This document shows, one piece after another, positions 48,300-59,766 of a DNA stretch of 64,000 nt (position 1 is its first letter; each line of letters starts with the position of its first letter). The notes beneath the pieces are model-generated. The model did not search any database. It was not told the DNA's origin and saw only the letters and a list, made by a program, of their open reading frames with translations. The stretch spans positions 9,178,576-9,242,575 of the forward strand of contig ML677358.1 of the NCBI GenBank assembly GCA_007922305.1, in the 5' to 3' direction. This DNA comes from Dermatemys mawii. Taxonomy: Eukaryota; Chordata; Testudines; Dermatemydidae. Both the position numbers and the translations under genes were made by a program.

Positions 48300-48410
48300 T
48301 TTAAGGCCAGAAGGGGCCATCATGATCATCTAGCCTGACTTCTTGCTTATCACAGACTATAGAACCTCATCCACTCACTCCTCTAATAGGCTCATAACCT
48401 CTCTCAAGTT
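48300..48410. repeat. Old CR1/L3-type LINE end
   Basis: AAGGCCAGAAGGGGCCATCA, then TGATCATCTAGCCTGAC, then ATAGAACCTC: landmarks of an ancient CR1-group tail. Confidence 0.6.
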
Positions 48411-48439
48411 ATGAAAGTCCACAAATTCCTATCACCATG

Positions 48440-49230
48440 ATCACTTCCTTATGGCTGGGGGAAGTATCACAATCTTTCTCTCACCCAAGTGCCTCCTGCA
48501 GGCCAACCTCTGTAGGTCTTCAGTGGCAGCCCTTCAGCCCAGTCCAAATGAACCCCTTCTGGGGTATTAAAGAGTCCAGTATATTAACAGCCTATCTGCC
48601 CTTACTAGGATCTTCAGTGCAAATTCTGGGTCCTTTAAAATATAGCCCTTTGTTCAGGCTCTAACTCTTCTTGGGGTTTATGCCACTTTATCTGGGACCA
48701 CACAGGGAACCTGAGCCAAGCTATTACACCAGGTTTCAGCCCAGGAATCCTATAAAGAACAACCACATACTGCTTGATTCAGTTTGTCACCACTTCTTCC
48801 CACCTAGTCTCTTTATCTTCACCCTTACCTCAAGATTAAGAGCCTCAGATCTTAAAAATCCAGCTATACAAAATATAGCCAGAAAACAAGCTCAAGCACC
48901 ACAGCCCAGCAGTGCATACCCTCTCTTTCTTCTTCTCTGAAAGCAGCAAGGAACTGACCTGTTAGGCCAAGGCAGCTCCTTTTATCTGGGCCAGCAGGAC
49001 CCTGATTGGCTGCTGCTAGCCCTTCTAGGTCTTGTAGGACCAGGTCTCTTGAGCTTCCAAAATGGCTATTAGAGCAAGGTTTTTCTAGGCAGACCCAGAG
49101 AATTAATCTTTCCTACTCATTTCCTTCCTTCCTTCTGATTGCTCCCAGGGGCGGGGAAGACAAAGCAGAGCAGTAGGATCTCTAGCAGCGGGTTGCGAAA
49201 GCCTTGTTCACCCCTTCACAAAGTCATTAT
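48440..49230 (-). repeat. LTR-like repeat, probably solitary
   Basis: On the minus strand a CCAATCAGGG box (about 49000-49009) precedes GATAAAAGGAG (about 48974-48984), the same promoter layout as the gypsy-type LTR at 8193-8920. No internal region adjoins it. Boundaries are estimates. Confidence 0.4.
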
Positions 49231-50194
49231 CTTGACAGGTGCTGATTTTACTTGGTAGGACATGGAGGTAGTTTCTCATGTAGCCAGATTTTGTATATTA
49301 ATCTGATGCTTTTGCTTATACAGTATCTTACTGGGGTGATTCATCAGAATGGTTTCTTCTTCTCAGAATGCAGACCGAAAAGATAATGAAAATGGTCTTT
49401 CCAAATTATAAGTGTTGCTTTCACCAGCTGAAATTCAGTAATTATTTGATATCAGATGCTTTGTCTGGAGGAGGAATGGGTTTCAGAAAGTTATCGTTAC
49501 CCTAGGCAATTTGAACTGTCTGCCAAATTTTCCATCCTGTAATTAGTGTAAATTTATTCGGGGAATTTATGAGTGAAAAGGAGATATGGGGGTCCATTGC
49601 AGCAGTATTTTAGCTCTCTCTTCATTGCCCAATTAGCTTCGTAGTGGGGGGAGGTAGCAGTTTGCCAGCAGCACACATGTGTTTTCCTATTACACAGAAG
49701 CCTTGTTGTCAGGCCTTGAGAATTAATGGGATACTGAATAGAAATTTTAGCTCTGTGAGTTGTAATTCTTGGTTTACTTTAAAAAAATGGTCTCAATAAA
49801 AACTGACCATTGCCTAGGAAGAATGTATTTGTCTGGTCCAGAAAAAGCACATTCAAGAGCACTCTGATAGCTGTGGCACAAATTCCCGGTCTTGCCAGCT
49901 CAGCAGTGTTAGACCTACTGGTCTGTGGACACAATTCACTCCAACCATATTGAGTATGGTTAAACTTAAGCATTTGTATAAAGTGATTACAGGAATGAGA
50001 ACTTAAGGAGTTGCTATTTTGTTGTAAAAATGGCTTTGCCATTTCCTTTTAGCATAATAACAAATACTGTATTGGGTATAATCTTAATTGGGTTGCTATG
50101 CTTATCTGTCCAAAAATGATGCCATGGTTAATTCTTCTGGCTGGTACTGGCAATTCTATGGTTTATCTGGAAACTAGAAGTAGTATAATTGTAA
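49231..50194. other. Intergenic sequence, no gene seen
   Basis: A/T-rich DNA with no recognised elements. Confidence 0.45.
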
Positions 50195-50925
50195 AATCGT
50201 AGAAATAGGGCTGGAAGGGACCTCAAGACACATCATCTGGTCCAGCCCCTTGTGTTGAGGTAGAACCAAATAAACCTAGACCATCCCTGACAGGTGTTTA
50301 TCTAACCAGTATTTAAAAATCCTTAAATAATAAGGATTCCACAACTTCCCGTGGAAACCTATTCCACTGTTTAACTACTCTTACAGTTAGAAAGATTTTC
50401 CTAATATCTTTAAGCCCATGACTTTTTGTCTGACTTCCAGTGGATTAGAGAACAGTTGATCCCTGTTCTCTTTATAACACCGCTTAACGTATTTGAAGAC
50501 TGTTATCAGGTCTCCCATCAATTTTATTTTCTCAAGACTCAATATGCCCAGTTTTTAAATCTTTCCTCATAGTCATAAGTTTTCTAAACCTATTCTCATA
50601 TTTGTTCTCCTCTGGACTCTCTCCAATTTATCCAATCTTTCTTGAAGTGTGGCTCCCAGAACTGGACATAGTACACCATTTGAGGCCTCACCACTGCATA
50701 GTAGAGCAGGCCAATTACCTCTGAGATCTTTCCTATAACACTCCTCTTAATGCCCCCCAGAGTATCAGCCTTTTATACAACTGCATCACATGGGTGACTT
50801 ATTCAATTTGTGATCCACTGTAACCCCCAGATCCTTTTCAGCAGTAATACTGCATAGCTGGTTATTCCCCATTTTGTAATTGTGAATTTGATTTTTTTTC
50901 TTCCTTTGCCTTGGTCTTATGGTTT
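50195..50925 (-). repeat. CR1 LINE 3' end, longest copy here
   Basis: The plus strand begins AATCGTAGAAATAGGGCTGG and passes TTTCCTAATATC, CCCAGAACTGGACATAGTAC, TTTGAGGCCTCACCACTGCA and CCACTGTAACCCCCAGATCC in the order expected for reversed CR1. About 730 bp of the 3' part is retained. Confidence 0.85.
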
Positions 50926-53531
50926 TAGTCAAATTATTATTAATAGAGACAAAAAGAGTGATGTGTTTGTAATAATTTGTTTTAACCTATGCAGGGGCCG
51001 CAGATACAGGGAAATATGAGTGAATTGGTGCAATGGGGTTGCATTGCCCAATTTACCACACAATGGAACAAACAGGAGGTTGCTGATAACATGCAGGTGT
51101 TTTTTATTTTACAATACGCTGAAGGGTTAATCTCAGAACAAGAAACATTGTTCACCTAAGGAACTATTCTGGTGTTTTGCTACTAAAGCCTGGAATGAGA
51201 GGTTGGTTAGTAACTATTTGTCTGGGCACTTTGAGTTGTGGACTCAGCAAGGGGTTGTTCAGATGGTGAATCCTTATAAGAAGGTCTTTTCAGAAGCAGT
51301 GCTATGTATATAGACTTCTGAAGAGTTTATTTGGTTGCCAATACCTATGTCTTTAAGAAACAGTTTCTCTTTAATCCCTCACTGTACCACCACTGGTAAG
51401 ATGTTTTCTGTACATTTGAATTAGAGACTTGCATTTATTTCAGACCTTTGTTCTCTTCTTTGTTGAAAGCCAAGGAATTTCCTGGTGATACGTTATGTGA
51501 GAAACAAATTAAAGATATGTGGTCCCTAATGACAATTTGCTGGAATGGATAGCTTAGTAATGCAAGCATAAGTAGAATACCTAACCTCCACTGAACAGAT
51601 TCAAATACCAGCTGTATCAAGTCAACCCTTTATCCTGCTGATGTAAATAAACAGACTACCGTGCAGTTTACTATGTGATGAGTCAGAACTTTGATTTTAT
51701 TTTTCATCTGAAAGACAGCAATCTCCCTTATGCTCTCTTGTGGTATTGTTTTCTCTGTATATTCATAGAACTGTTTGTTAGAAACTATGCTTGCTCTGAT
51801 AACATGGCACTTAATTTAACAGCAGCAGATGTTCTTAGTAACTTCAGTCCCACAATATAATGTATGTATTGATCACTTTAATTATAATAAAATATTAGAT
51901 GAGAGGTCTCAACAAGACTTTCAAGTTAATTATCAGATTTAAAGTATTTGTAATAAATAACCTGTTGGTGTAAAATCTCATTATAAATGTAAAAATGTAT
52001 TTTAAAATTGATCCCTAAAAGGTTTTAATAATGTGTGTTACTATTTACATTATTTAAATAGGAAAAAATTGGTTTCTAACTCCCATTAATTCTGCACTGT
52101 CAAGGGATAACCTTGCAGCATTAAAGTGTGTAATTTGTTGTAATGTAAGAATAATTGAGGCCTTGTATAAAAGCTGCTTAAGATTTCACATCCTATTTCT
52201 TATAGATTTCTTTCGAAAGGCCAGAATGAACATTTAGAAGGCAGTACTTCCTCTGTGATATTCCCCCGTTTGACCAGGAAAATATTGATTATTTGAAGTA
52301 AATTATTAGTACTGCATTTCAAAGTTCAGACCAGCACAGCAGTAACAATGTACTAAAAGCAGTAGTTAGTATTTTGGATCCTTTTCTAACAGTCTTCAAT
52401 AAATCTTTGCAGAAGTGAGGAGTATGTGCTTAACTTTATTCTTATGAGAAATCCTTCTGTGGGAGTATTCAGATGAGTACAGTGAAGCATGTGTGTAAAT
52501 CTTTGCAGGGTTGGGACTGTAGTGAACATTTGTATGATGTGTCACGGGTGCCTGTAGCCCTTTACAAAGAGAATAAATTTAAGGACATACATTTTTTTTC
52601 TTAAAACTCTCTCTCTCTTTCTTCTCCTCTTCATCTACCCCACTTGTCTAATTAAATCTTCCTCCTGCATCTGGACCTCCTTGGACTTCCCATGAATCTT
52701 GGTGCAGGATCATGGCCCTAACACTGTAATTCTTTTGGAGAGGAGGCTTGTTGTGTGTCTCAAGAAACTAATGCGCCTTTTGGCTGATATACTCTGAGGT
52801 AAGCTAGGTGGAAATTCTGCTGCAAGACCTGTGGACTTATGACGGGCTGGTGCTGAATTCAGTGGCACACTAGAATATAGAAGGTTTTACTGAATGAGGA
52901 GCAGAAAGCACTACAACAGTGAGCATTGCCCTATATCTGGCAATGGCAGGAAATAGCAGAAATCTCACAAGATTGCAAATTTGGGCCAGAAAGCTCACAA
53001 AATAAGCAGTCAGAAGAGATGTGGACTGTTCTGGAGTAAGCAGCTGAACTTTTGGAGCCTTAGCTGAAATAAGCCTAACTCCAACTTTTTATGGTTCACG
53101 TATCTCTATATTGAATAACATGTCCCCTCTATTAAAGGCCACTGTGATGTACAGTGATTTATTGGTTTATATTCACACCTTAGATTGTGCTGAAAATTTT
53201 TTCCAGTGCAGACAAGGGCTAAGGTGGGTTCATTTTGATTTTTTTACACAGCAGTGTGCAACTCCAGAAAGAGGCAGGGTCAAAAACAATACAGGGATAA
53301 TGGAGATCCAGCAGGAGAGATTCCCAAACTCTCACAGATGTATCAAGCAAAAAAAATTTTTTTCTTTTTTGGTGTAAGCTTTTAAAAAATAAAGGCGTGT
53401 ACATTACTGTAACCCTGAGGCAGGGGTGGCTTTTTCCAAAACAAGTTCTGCTGGTTTCATGTAACTATTTAACATATTCTAGTGTTCAAGGAAGATGATT
53501 CTTGTTCTTTGCAATGTCATGTGGCAGTTTC
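50926..53531. other. Intergenic A/T-rich DNA, no gene seen
   Basis: No exon-like segment or transposon ends were recognised on either strand. Confidence 0.45.
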
Positions 53532-53780
53532 CAGTGGGAGGCAGCATGACCTGTGTACTGGTGCGGAGTAGGAAACAGGAGATCTGTGTTCTGTCAGAAC
53601 ACAAACCTGAGATTTTAATTAATTCTGAGTTCAAGTCCCCTGCTCCACCACTGGCTTCCTCTGTGTACTTGGGTGAGTCATTTACACTCTGTGCCTCACT
53701 ATTCCATCTGTAAAATGGGTATAGTAGCACTTCCCTACCTCACAGTTGTGTTATCAGAATAAATACCACAGTCATGGGAG
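53532..53780 (+). repeat. MIR-like SINE
   Basis: GAGTTCAAGTCCCCTGCTCC, CACTCTGTGCCTCACTATTC and CATCTGTAAAATGGGTATAG are the classical MIR body. About 50 bp inserted or diverged sequence sits in the head. Confidence 0.75.
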
Positions 53781-56262
53781 CCACATAAATACCTGAGATA
53801 GCTAGAAGCTGCAGATACTGTTGACTGAGATATGATACCTGCAAAATACAAAGCTTCTTTAAAGAAAACCATGTTTCTCTAATTATTGGGTGAGCAAACT
53901 GCCCTCTCCCTACTTCAGTTTTTGACAGAGGGCAACAGGATGACAATGACATTTTGACCAAGTGGAAATACTTGCTTTCCATTCCTCTGCTTGTAAATGC
54001 TCTTCCTATGTCACCCAACCTTTACCAATTTACTTATCACTCCTCACACCACTTGGAACCTATCACATGCCATAAATAATCAGAAAGATGCCCGGTTGAT
54101 AGGTAGCTGGCATTGGGAAGAAGAGGAAAGGCATGGACATATGTTAAAGAGGATGACCCAGGAGTCTGCTCCCAGACAGATTTTTAAAAATTATTTTAAT
54201 CAAGCCTGAGGCTACATTTTAGTAACCAAATTAGTTTGGTTGGTTGACTGATAAACTGTGTTTGGACAAACCTGAATTTTCTGTTCAAGGTTCCTTACTA
54301 TGTATTTTCTTGCATTTTTAAGGAAAATACCAATGTTGGGTGATTTATTGCTGTAAACAAAATAACATGGTCTTTTTTTATAATTAAAGGTGTGTCCAAG
54401 AAAGTGAATGAGAGTCAAGTAAGATTGTTGAAGTCAAACAAACAAAATCATACTGCTGATTAAGCCTAAGAAAAATAGGGTAATTTATTCTTTCTGAAGA
54501 GGGTAGTTTGGTATGAAAAATACTGTCCAAATGTGTCTGTGGCCTTTGCTTATTACATTTCTGTGGCACCTTTTGTCCAGAAAAAAAATCTCAAAAATCA
54601 GCTGCCTTTCAATCAGTAACAGCAGTAACACTCAGTTTCTAGGGATGAGAGTGACTACCTATTTAACCAACTAAAACTCCCAGGGAATATTTTTTTGAGC
54701 AGGGATGGTATTACTGTATACAGCAATGGCTTCTAGTCAGGTAAAACCCTTCATAGAACAGATGCTTGCAGTCTGGAACATAAAACATACCTGTGTATCT
54801 AAATCATTGCTAGTCTAGTTTTTATGATGCAATGGTGAATTGAGTATTTGTAACTAAGGGTGGAACAGATGTGAAGACTTAAAATTAAGTATTGCATCCA
54901 TTAAATTAACCTATGCTATGTTTCCACATGAGTATAATGGAGTTTAACAGTATAATGGAGCTTTTGTTGCAGTGAAACAGTACTGGTAAGAAACTAGACC
55001 TGGGGAGATGTTTACTTTATGAAAAGCTTCACAGTTAAAGGAAACCATTGTATTTCAGCAAGTCAGGCTTCATGTCAGTGCCAAATACCAATCATATGAC
55101 CAGTTCAGTATAAAGAATGGTGTTTCTGCATGCCAATATATTTCGCATGTATGTCCATGCTAGCTTAAGCTGCATTCAACTTCCACTATATACCTGTAGT
55201 TACCATATAGAACAAAAAAATGTATTCTAACTGCATATTAAAACAAATCAGCCAGATAGTTTAATATCTCTTAATGTCTACTAATAAATATAATGACTTT
55301 AAAGAACACAGCCATATTTAAGAATGTTCAAACTTTAATCAGAAGCACAAAGTTCTCCTTGATAGAAAGAGAAGGACGTAGGAGAAAAATGAAAGCTCTT
55401 CCAAGGGCCCATAGCTGATATCATGTCATCACAACACCCCAAGACGATGGTACGGGAGAAGGTTGTTCACCAAAATATCCAAATAGGACTTATCCATGTT
55501 CCTAGATGCTACTGTTGGATGGCTAACAATCCTGAATACTCATTGTAGCTGCCTATGTGTATCTCAAATGCAAATGAGGTGGAGTTTTCAAGTTCTATGA
55601 CTAACAGAGGAGGAAGCATCTGAAAATAAAGGCATGAACTTCACACGTAGCAGTAGAACTGGTTCTCCTGGATGTCAGGTAATGTTTTAATTAAATGAGG
55701 AATTCCTCTGTGATATGTTTTTCTGGGGCACTAGATGCTATTGAAAAATTCTTGAGTTAGAGTGAGGTTTCAGCAAATGTTTCACAATACATTTCACCCA
55801 GATACAAGCTGTGGCTGGCTTAATGCTCATCTCCCAAGGAACTCACCTATAACTGGTATAATATTGATCAATAAGGTGGTCTATATTCAAAGGAATATCC
55901 TCCAATATGGAGGCATTGGGGCCAGGATGAAATCCTTATGAAAAATGGCATGAGACTGAACACAAAAGACCTACAATGGGCTAAATTAGTCCCTGCCATA
56001 ACGCTTATTCCAATGGAAGTTGAACAATGAATTAATCTAGTCCAATGATAAATAATGAAAGAAATTAAAGGGACCGCTACATACCCTATACAGCTTTAAA
56101 CTGTATTTCCTTTTCACTTAATCTCTAAAATTACTGTTGTATTCTGTAGAAATGACTTTGAGGTCACAACTATATTGCCACTGGTAAAGCTGTTTGCATT
56201 TTCAACAACGGCAAGTTTGCCTGTATGATTTCATGTGAATAATAATAAATACTTTATTAATA
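53781..56262. other. Intergenic A/T-rich DNA, no gene seen
   Basis: No gene or clear repeat end was seen. Confidence 0.45.
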
Positions 56263-56800
56263 AAGTCATAGCAGTGTAGGACTGTGGAAGAGACGTTGAG
56301 AGGTCATCTATTCCAGGCCCCTGCACTCAAGGTAGGACAATGTAATAACTAGACCACTCCTGCAAGGTGTTTGTTTAATCTGTTATTAAAAACCTTCAAA
56401 ACAGAGATTCTGCAGCCTCCCTAGGCAATCTGTTTCCGTGCTTAAATCTCCTAACAGGAATTTTTTTCTACTGTCCAACCTAAACTTCACTTGCTGCAAT
56501 TTAAGCTTCTTGTCCCCTCAGACATTAACAGGAACAATTTTTTGCTTTCCTCTTAGTAACAAACTTTTATGAACTTAAACTGTTATGTCCCCCCTGACTC
56601 GTCTTTTCTCAAGACTGAACAAATCATTTTTTTTTTTTTCAATCTTTCCTCATAGGTCATGTTTTCAATGTCTTCATTATTGTTGTTGCTCTCCTCTGTG
56701 CTTTCTCCAATTTGTCCACATCTTTCCTGAAATGTGATGCCCAGAACTGGACACAAAACTCCAGTTGAGGCCTCATCAGTGTAGAGTAGAGCAGAAGAAT
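56263..56800 (-). repeat. CR1 LINE 3' end
   Basis: AGTCATAGCAGTGTAGGACT, GAGAGGTCATCTATTCCAGG and CCCAGAACTGGACACAAAAC follow the reversed CR1 order. A T run lies at 56629-56639. Confidence 0.8.
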
Positions 56801-56819
56801 TACTTTTCATGTCTTAATA

Positions 56820-57215
56820 TGGACTTATTTATCATCATCTATCCAAGGATCTCCAAGCACTTTACAAATACTAATGAAAAACATTTCCAAATACTACTAT
56901 AATGACAGGAAACTGAAGCACAGGAAGGTTATACAATTGTCAGAATTCATACAGTACATCTGTGGCAGAGAACAGATGCTGTGTTGTCTAGTAGTGGGTA
57001 GGGCACTGGACTGGGAGTCAGGAAACCATGAAGTTCTGTTCTTGGCTCTCCCACCTTTTTTCTATATGATGCGGGGCAAATCACCTCACCTCTCCGTTTC
57101 CCCTTCCATCCTTGTCAGTCTTAATTTAATCTGTAAGCTCTCGTCTCTTACTATGTGTTTGTACAGCATGTAGCACAATGAGGGCCCCCATACTGACTGA
57201 GACCACAAGGTATTA
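56820..57215. repeat. Two adjacent MIR/CORE-type SINEs
   Basis: 56820-56965 reads in reverse (AAGCACTTTACAAATACTAA, then AGGAAACTGAAGCACAGG). 56970-57215 reads forward (GTAGGGCACTGGACTGGGAG, GTCAGGAAACC, GGCAAATCACCTCACC, then GTACAGCATGTAGCACAATG). Confidence 0.65.
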
Positions 57216-57640
57216 TTCTAATACAAATAAAAAATTCAAACTTCCTGACCTCCAGTACTATGCTTTAACTACTAGCTTCTGCATCCTCTCCTTAAAAAGC
57301 AAAAGTTCTCTTTTCACATAAATGTTCAAAGTCATTAAAAAGAATATAAACATTGTTACCTAATAGAGTTTCTCAAGTGGCATCAGATGCTCTTTAAATT
57401 GCAATACAAAAACAGTCTATCAGATAATTAGCAGCTGTTTATCAGTGACTCAAGGGAAGCTCCCAGTTCTGAATTTTGAGTGGATGTTTGTACCTCTGGT
57501 GTAATTTTTTTTTCTCACCGTAATCTGCATAAGCTCTGTGTGCAACACAACAAAGAATAGAGTTAACCATCACATGTTGTTTTGAGTCAACAAGCCGAAG
57601 AAACTATGATCTATTTTATTAGAGCTACTACTCTATTTTT

Positions 57641-57968
57641 GCAGAAATGACAAAGAGTCCTGTGGCACCTTAAAGACTAACTAAAATTTTAGAGCATAAG
57701 CTTTCATGGGCTAATACCCATTTCGTCGGATGCATGCAGTGGAAGTATCCAGGGGCAGGTATAAATAGGTAGGCAAGAACCAGGTGGGAGATAACAGGGT
57801 TAGTCCAATAAGGCTGAACCAGCTGGTTATCTCTAATCAGGGAGGGTGAGGTGTTCCTCTAGCAGCTGAACATGGAGGTCCAACAAAGTGGGTATTAGCC
57901 CATGAAAGCTTATGGTCTAAAATTTTAGTTAGTCTTTAAGGTGCCACAGGACTCTTTGTCACTTCTGC
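57641..57968. mobile_element. Penelope-like element tails in inverted orientation
   Basis: 57641-57720 and 57889-57968 are 80-bp inverted copies with two mismatches. Each holds AAAGAGTCCTGTGGCACC and CATAAGCTTTCATGGGC, a Penelope tail known from turtles. After the right copy, CAGACTAACACAGCTACCCC is the usual tail end. The 168 bp between them are non-coding. Confidence 0.75.
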
Positions 57969-58769
57969 AATTCCAGACTAACACAGCTACCCCTCTGATT
58001 CTACTCTATTTTTACAACTCATTCTTCCCTTGTGAAAGGAACTGCAGATGATCACTCAACATTGAAAAATACAAGTTTTGCTGTAGATAAGAAGAAAACA
58101 ATTTGAAAGGAAAGGTATTGCCACTGTTAGAATAATGTTTGTCTATTGCATTTGGGCTCAAAGCTCGTTTTGGAAATAATTTACCTGTAATAAAGCAATC
58201 ATGGTTTAATTCTGCACTATGCAAGAACATATATTAAGAGATATTAACTAACACTCTCGTGTTTTTGTTCATTCTTTCTGCAGAAAAACACAGAGAATGG
58301 CACGGAGAGGAATAAATATCTCACACCTTTTAGGATCAGAACCCTAACGTTTTGTTAGTCTTCTAAAGACAAATCATGATGTGTAAACCTGTGAGCAGAA
58401 ACATGCCTGTAGCTGCAACAATAAATGTAAGATATTTTTGAATATAGTGATTGCTTTCATATTACTCACATATGCAGTTTTATTCTTGGTTGTACATTTT
58501 TGCCTTAAGGGAAGTTCCTTCCTGTATCAATGATATTTGATAGCATTGTTGTTACACTGGTTAACTCTACAGGGTGGGGGTAGTCATATGCTATTCTTTC
58601 TGGGGGAAGAATTTCTTAAGGCAAAGACTGGCAAGTCGTTTAAGTTCTTCATCAGGACTTTTTTTTTATGACCCTGTCAAATTCTATATCGAACAAGGAA
58701 GGGCAACAACACTGCCAGAAGAGTCCAAAAATTGGCCCTCTTGGGAGAAACTGCCTGTTTTCAGTAAAT
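57969..58769. other. Intergenic sequence, no gene seen
   Basis: No recognisable gene or element. Confidence 0.45.
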
Positions 58770-58985
58770 AATACCTAGCTCTTATAAGCCTTTTTCATCA
58801 GTCTCATGGTAAGTTACAAAGGATGTCAGTGTTATCATCTCCATTTTACAGATGGGGACACTGAGGCATGGCACAGCAAAGTGACTTGTCCAAGATTAGC
58901 CAGCAGGCTCTTGACACAACTGAGAATAGAACCTGTGCATCCTGAGTCCCTGTCCAGTGCTCTATATGCAATAGGCCATGGTAAC
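58770..58985 (-). repeat. MIR-like SINE
   Basis: CATCTCCATTTTACAGATGG, CACTGAGGCATGGCACAGC and AAGTGACTTGTCCAAG are the reversed MIR body. Confidence 0.75.
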
Positions 58986-59030
58986 TGGAAAGTCTTTAGC
59001 TGTTTATTCTTGCAGCCTCCCCTTAGCACA

Positions 59031-59766
59031 GGGGTGGCAATCTGTGGCCCACGGGCCCTTCCTGACTGGCCCCTGAGCTCTTGGTGGGGGAGGCTGCTCC
59101 GGCTCCTCCCCCAGTTTGCCCTCATCCACATCCCCAGCACGCCATGCCGCCAGTGCTGTGGCCTGCCGCTACCGCCAGGTAGGGCTGGCTCCGGCTGTGC
59201 CTGAGCTCCTGCTACTCTGAGCGAGTTGGTAAGAGGATGGGGCTGTGAGCTCCTGCGGAGTGGCATGTCTCGTTCCAGCGGGCCTGAGTGGCATAATAAG
59301 GGGGTTGGGGCCAGGGGAGGGCCTTGGATAAGGGGAAGGGAGTCCTGGGGGTCTCTCAGGGGGTGGGATTGTGGATAGGGGTCGAGGCAATCAGGGAGTT
59401 GGGTAGGGGGTGGGGTTCTGGGGAGGCAGTGTGGAGGGTCTCAGAGGGGGCGATCAGGGGATGAAGATCAGGAGGCTTAGATAGGGGGTGGGGTCCCAAG
59501 CAGTGGTTAGAAGTAGGGGGCGGGTCTTGAGAGGAGGTGGTCATAGGACAGGGAGCAGGGGGTTGGATTGGGGGTGGGGCCCTGGATAGGTTTAGGGGCA
59601 GGGGGTGGAGGGGGGCCGAGGGGGACAAGGAATAGGGGAGGTTGGATGGGTTGAGGGTTCTTAGGGAAGTGGGAGGGGGGCGGATAGTGGGCAGGGCCAG
59701 GCTTCCCTACCCAGCCCTCCATTCAATTTTTAACCTCGATGTGGCCCTTGGTTTGCCTACGCCTGC
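59031..59766. mobile_element. Non-autonomous hAT element with G-rich interior
   Basis: CAGGGGTGGCAATCTGTGGC on the left and GGTTTGCCTACGCCTG on the right are imperfect inverted ends. Flanks CCTTAGCA and CCCTAGTA match at 6 of 8. 59290-59700 is a run of degenerate GGGGGTGGGG-type units. Confidence 0.65.

Noticed and set aside
58806..59266. Overlapping open frames of 132 and 143 codons
   Set aside because: They run from a MIR-like SINE into a G/C-rich hAT element and show no protein family signature.
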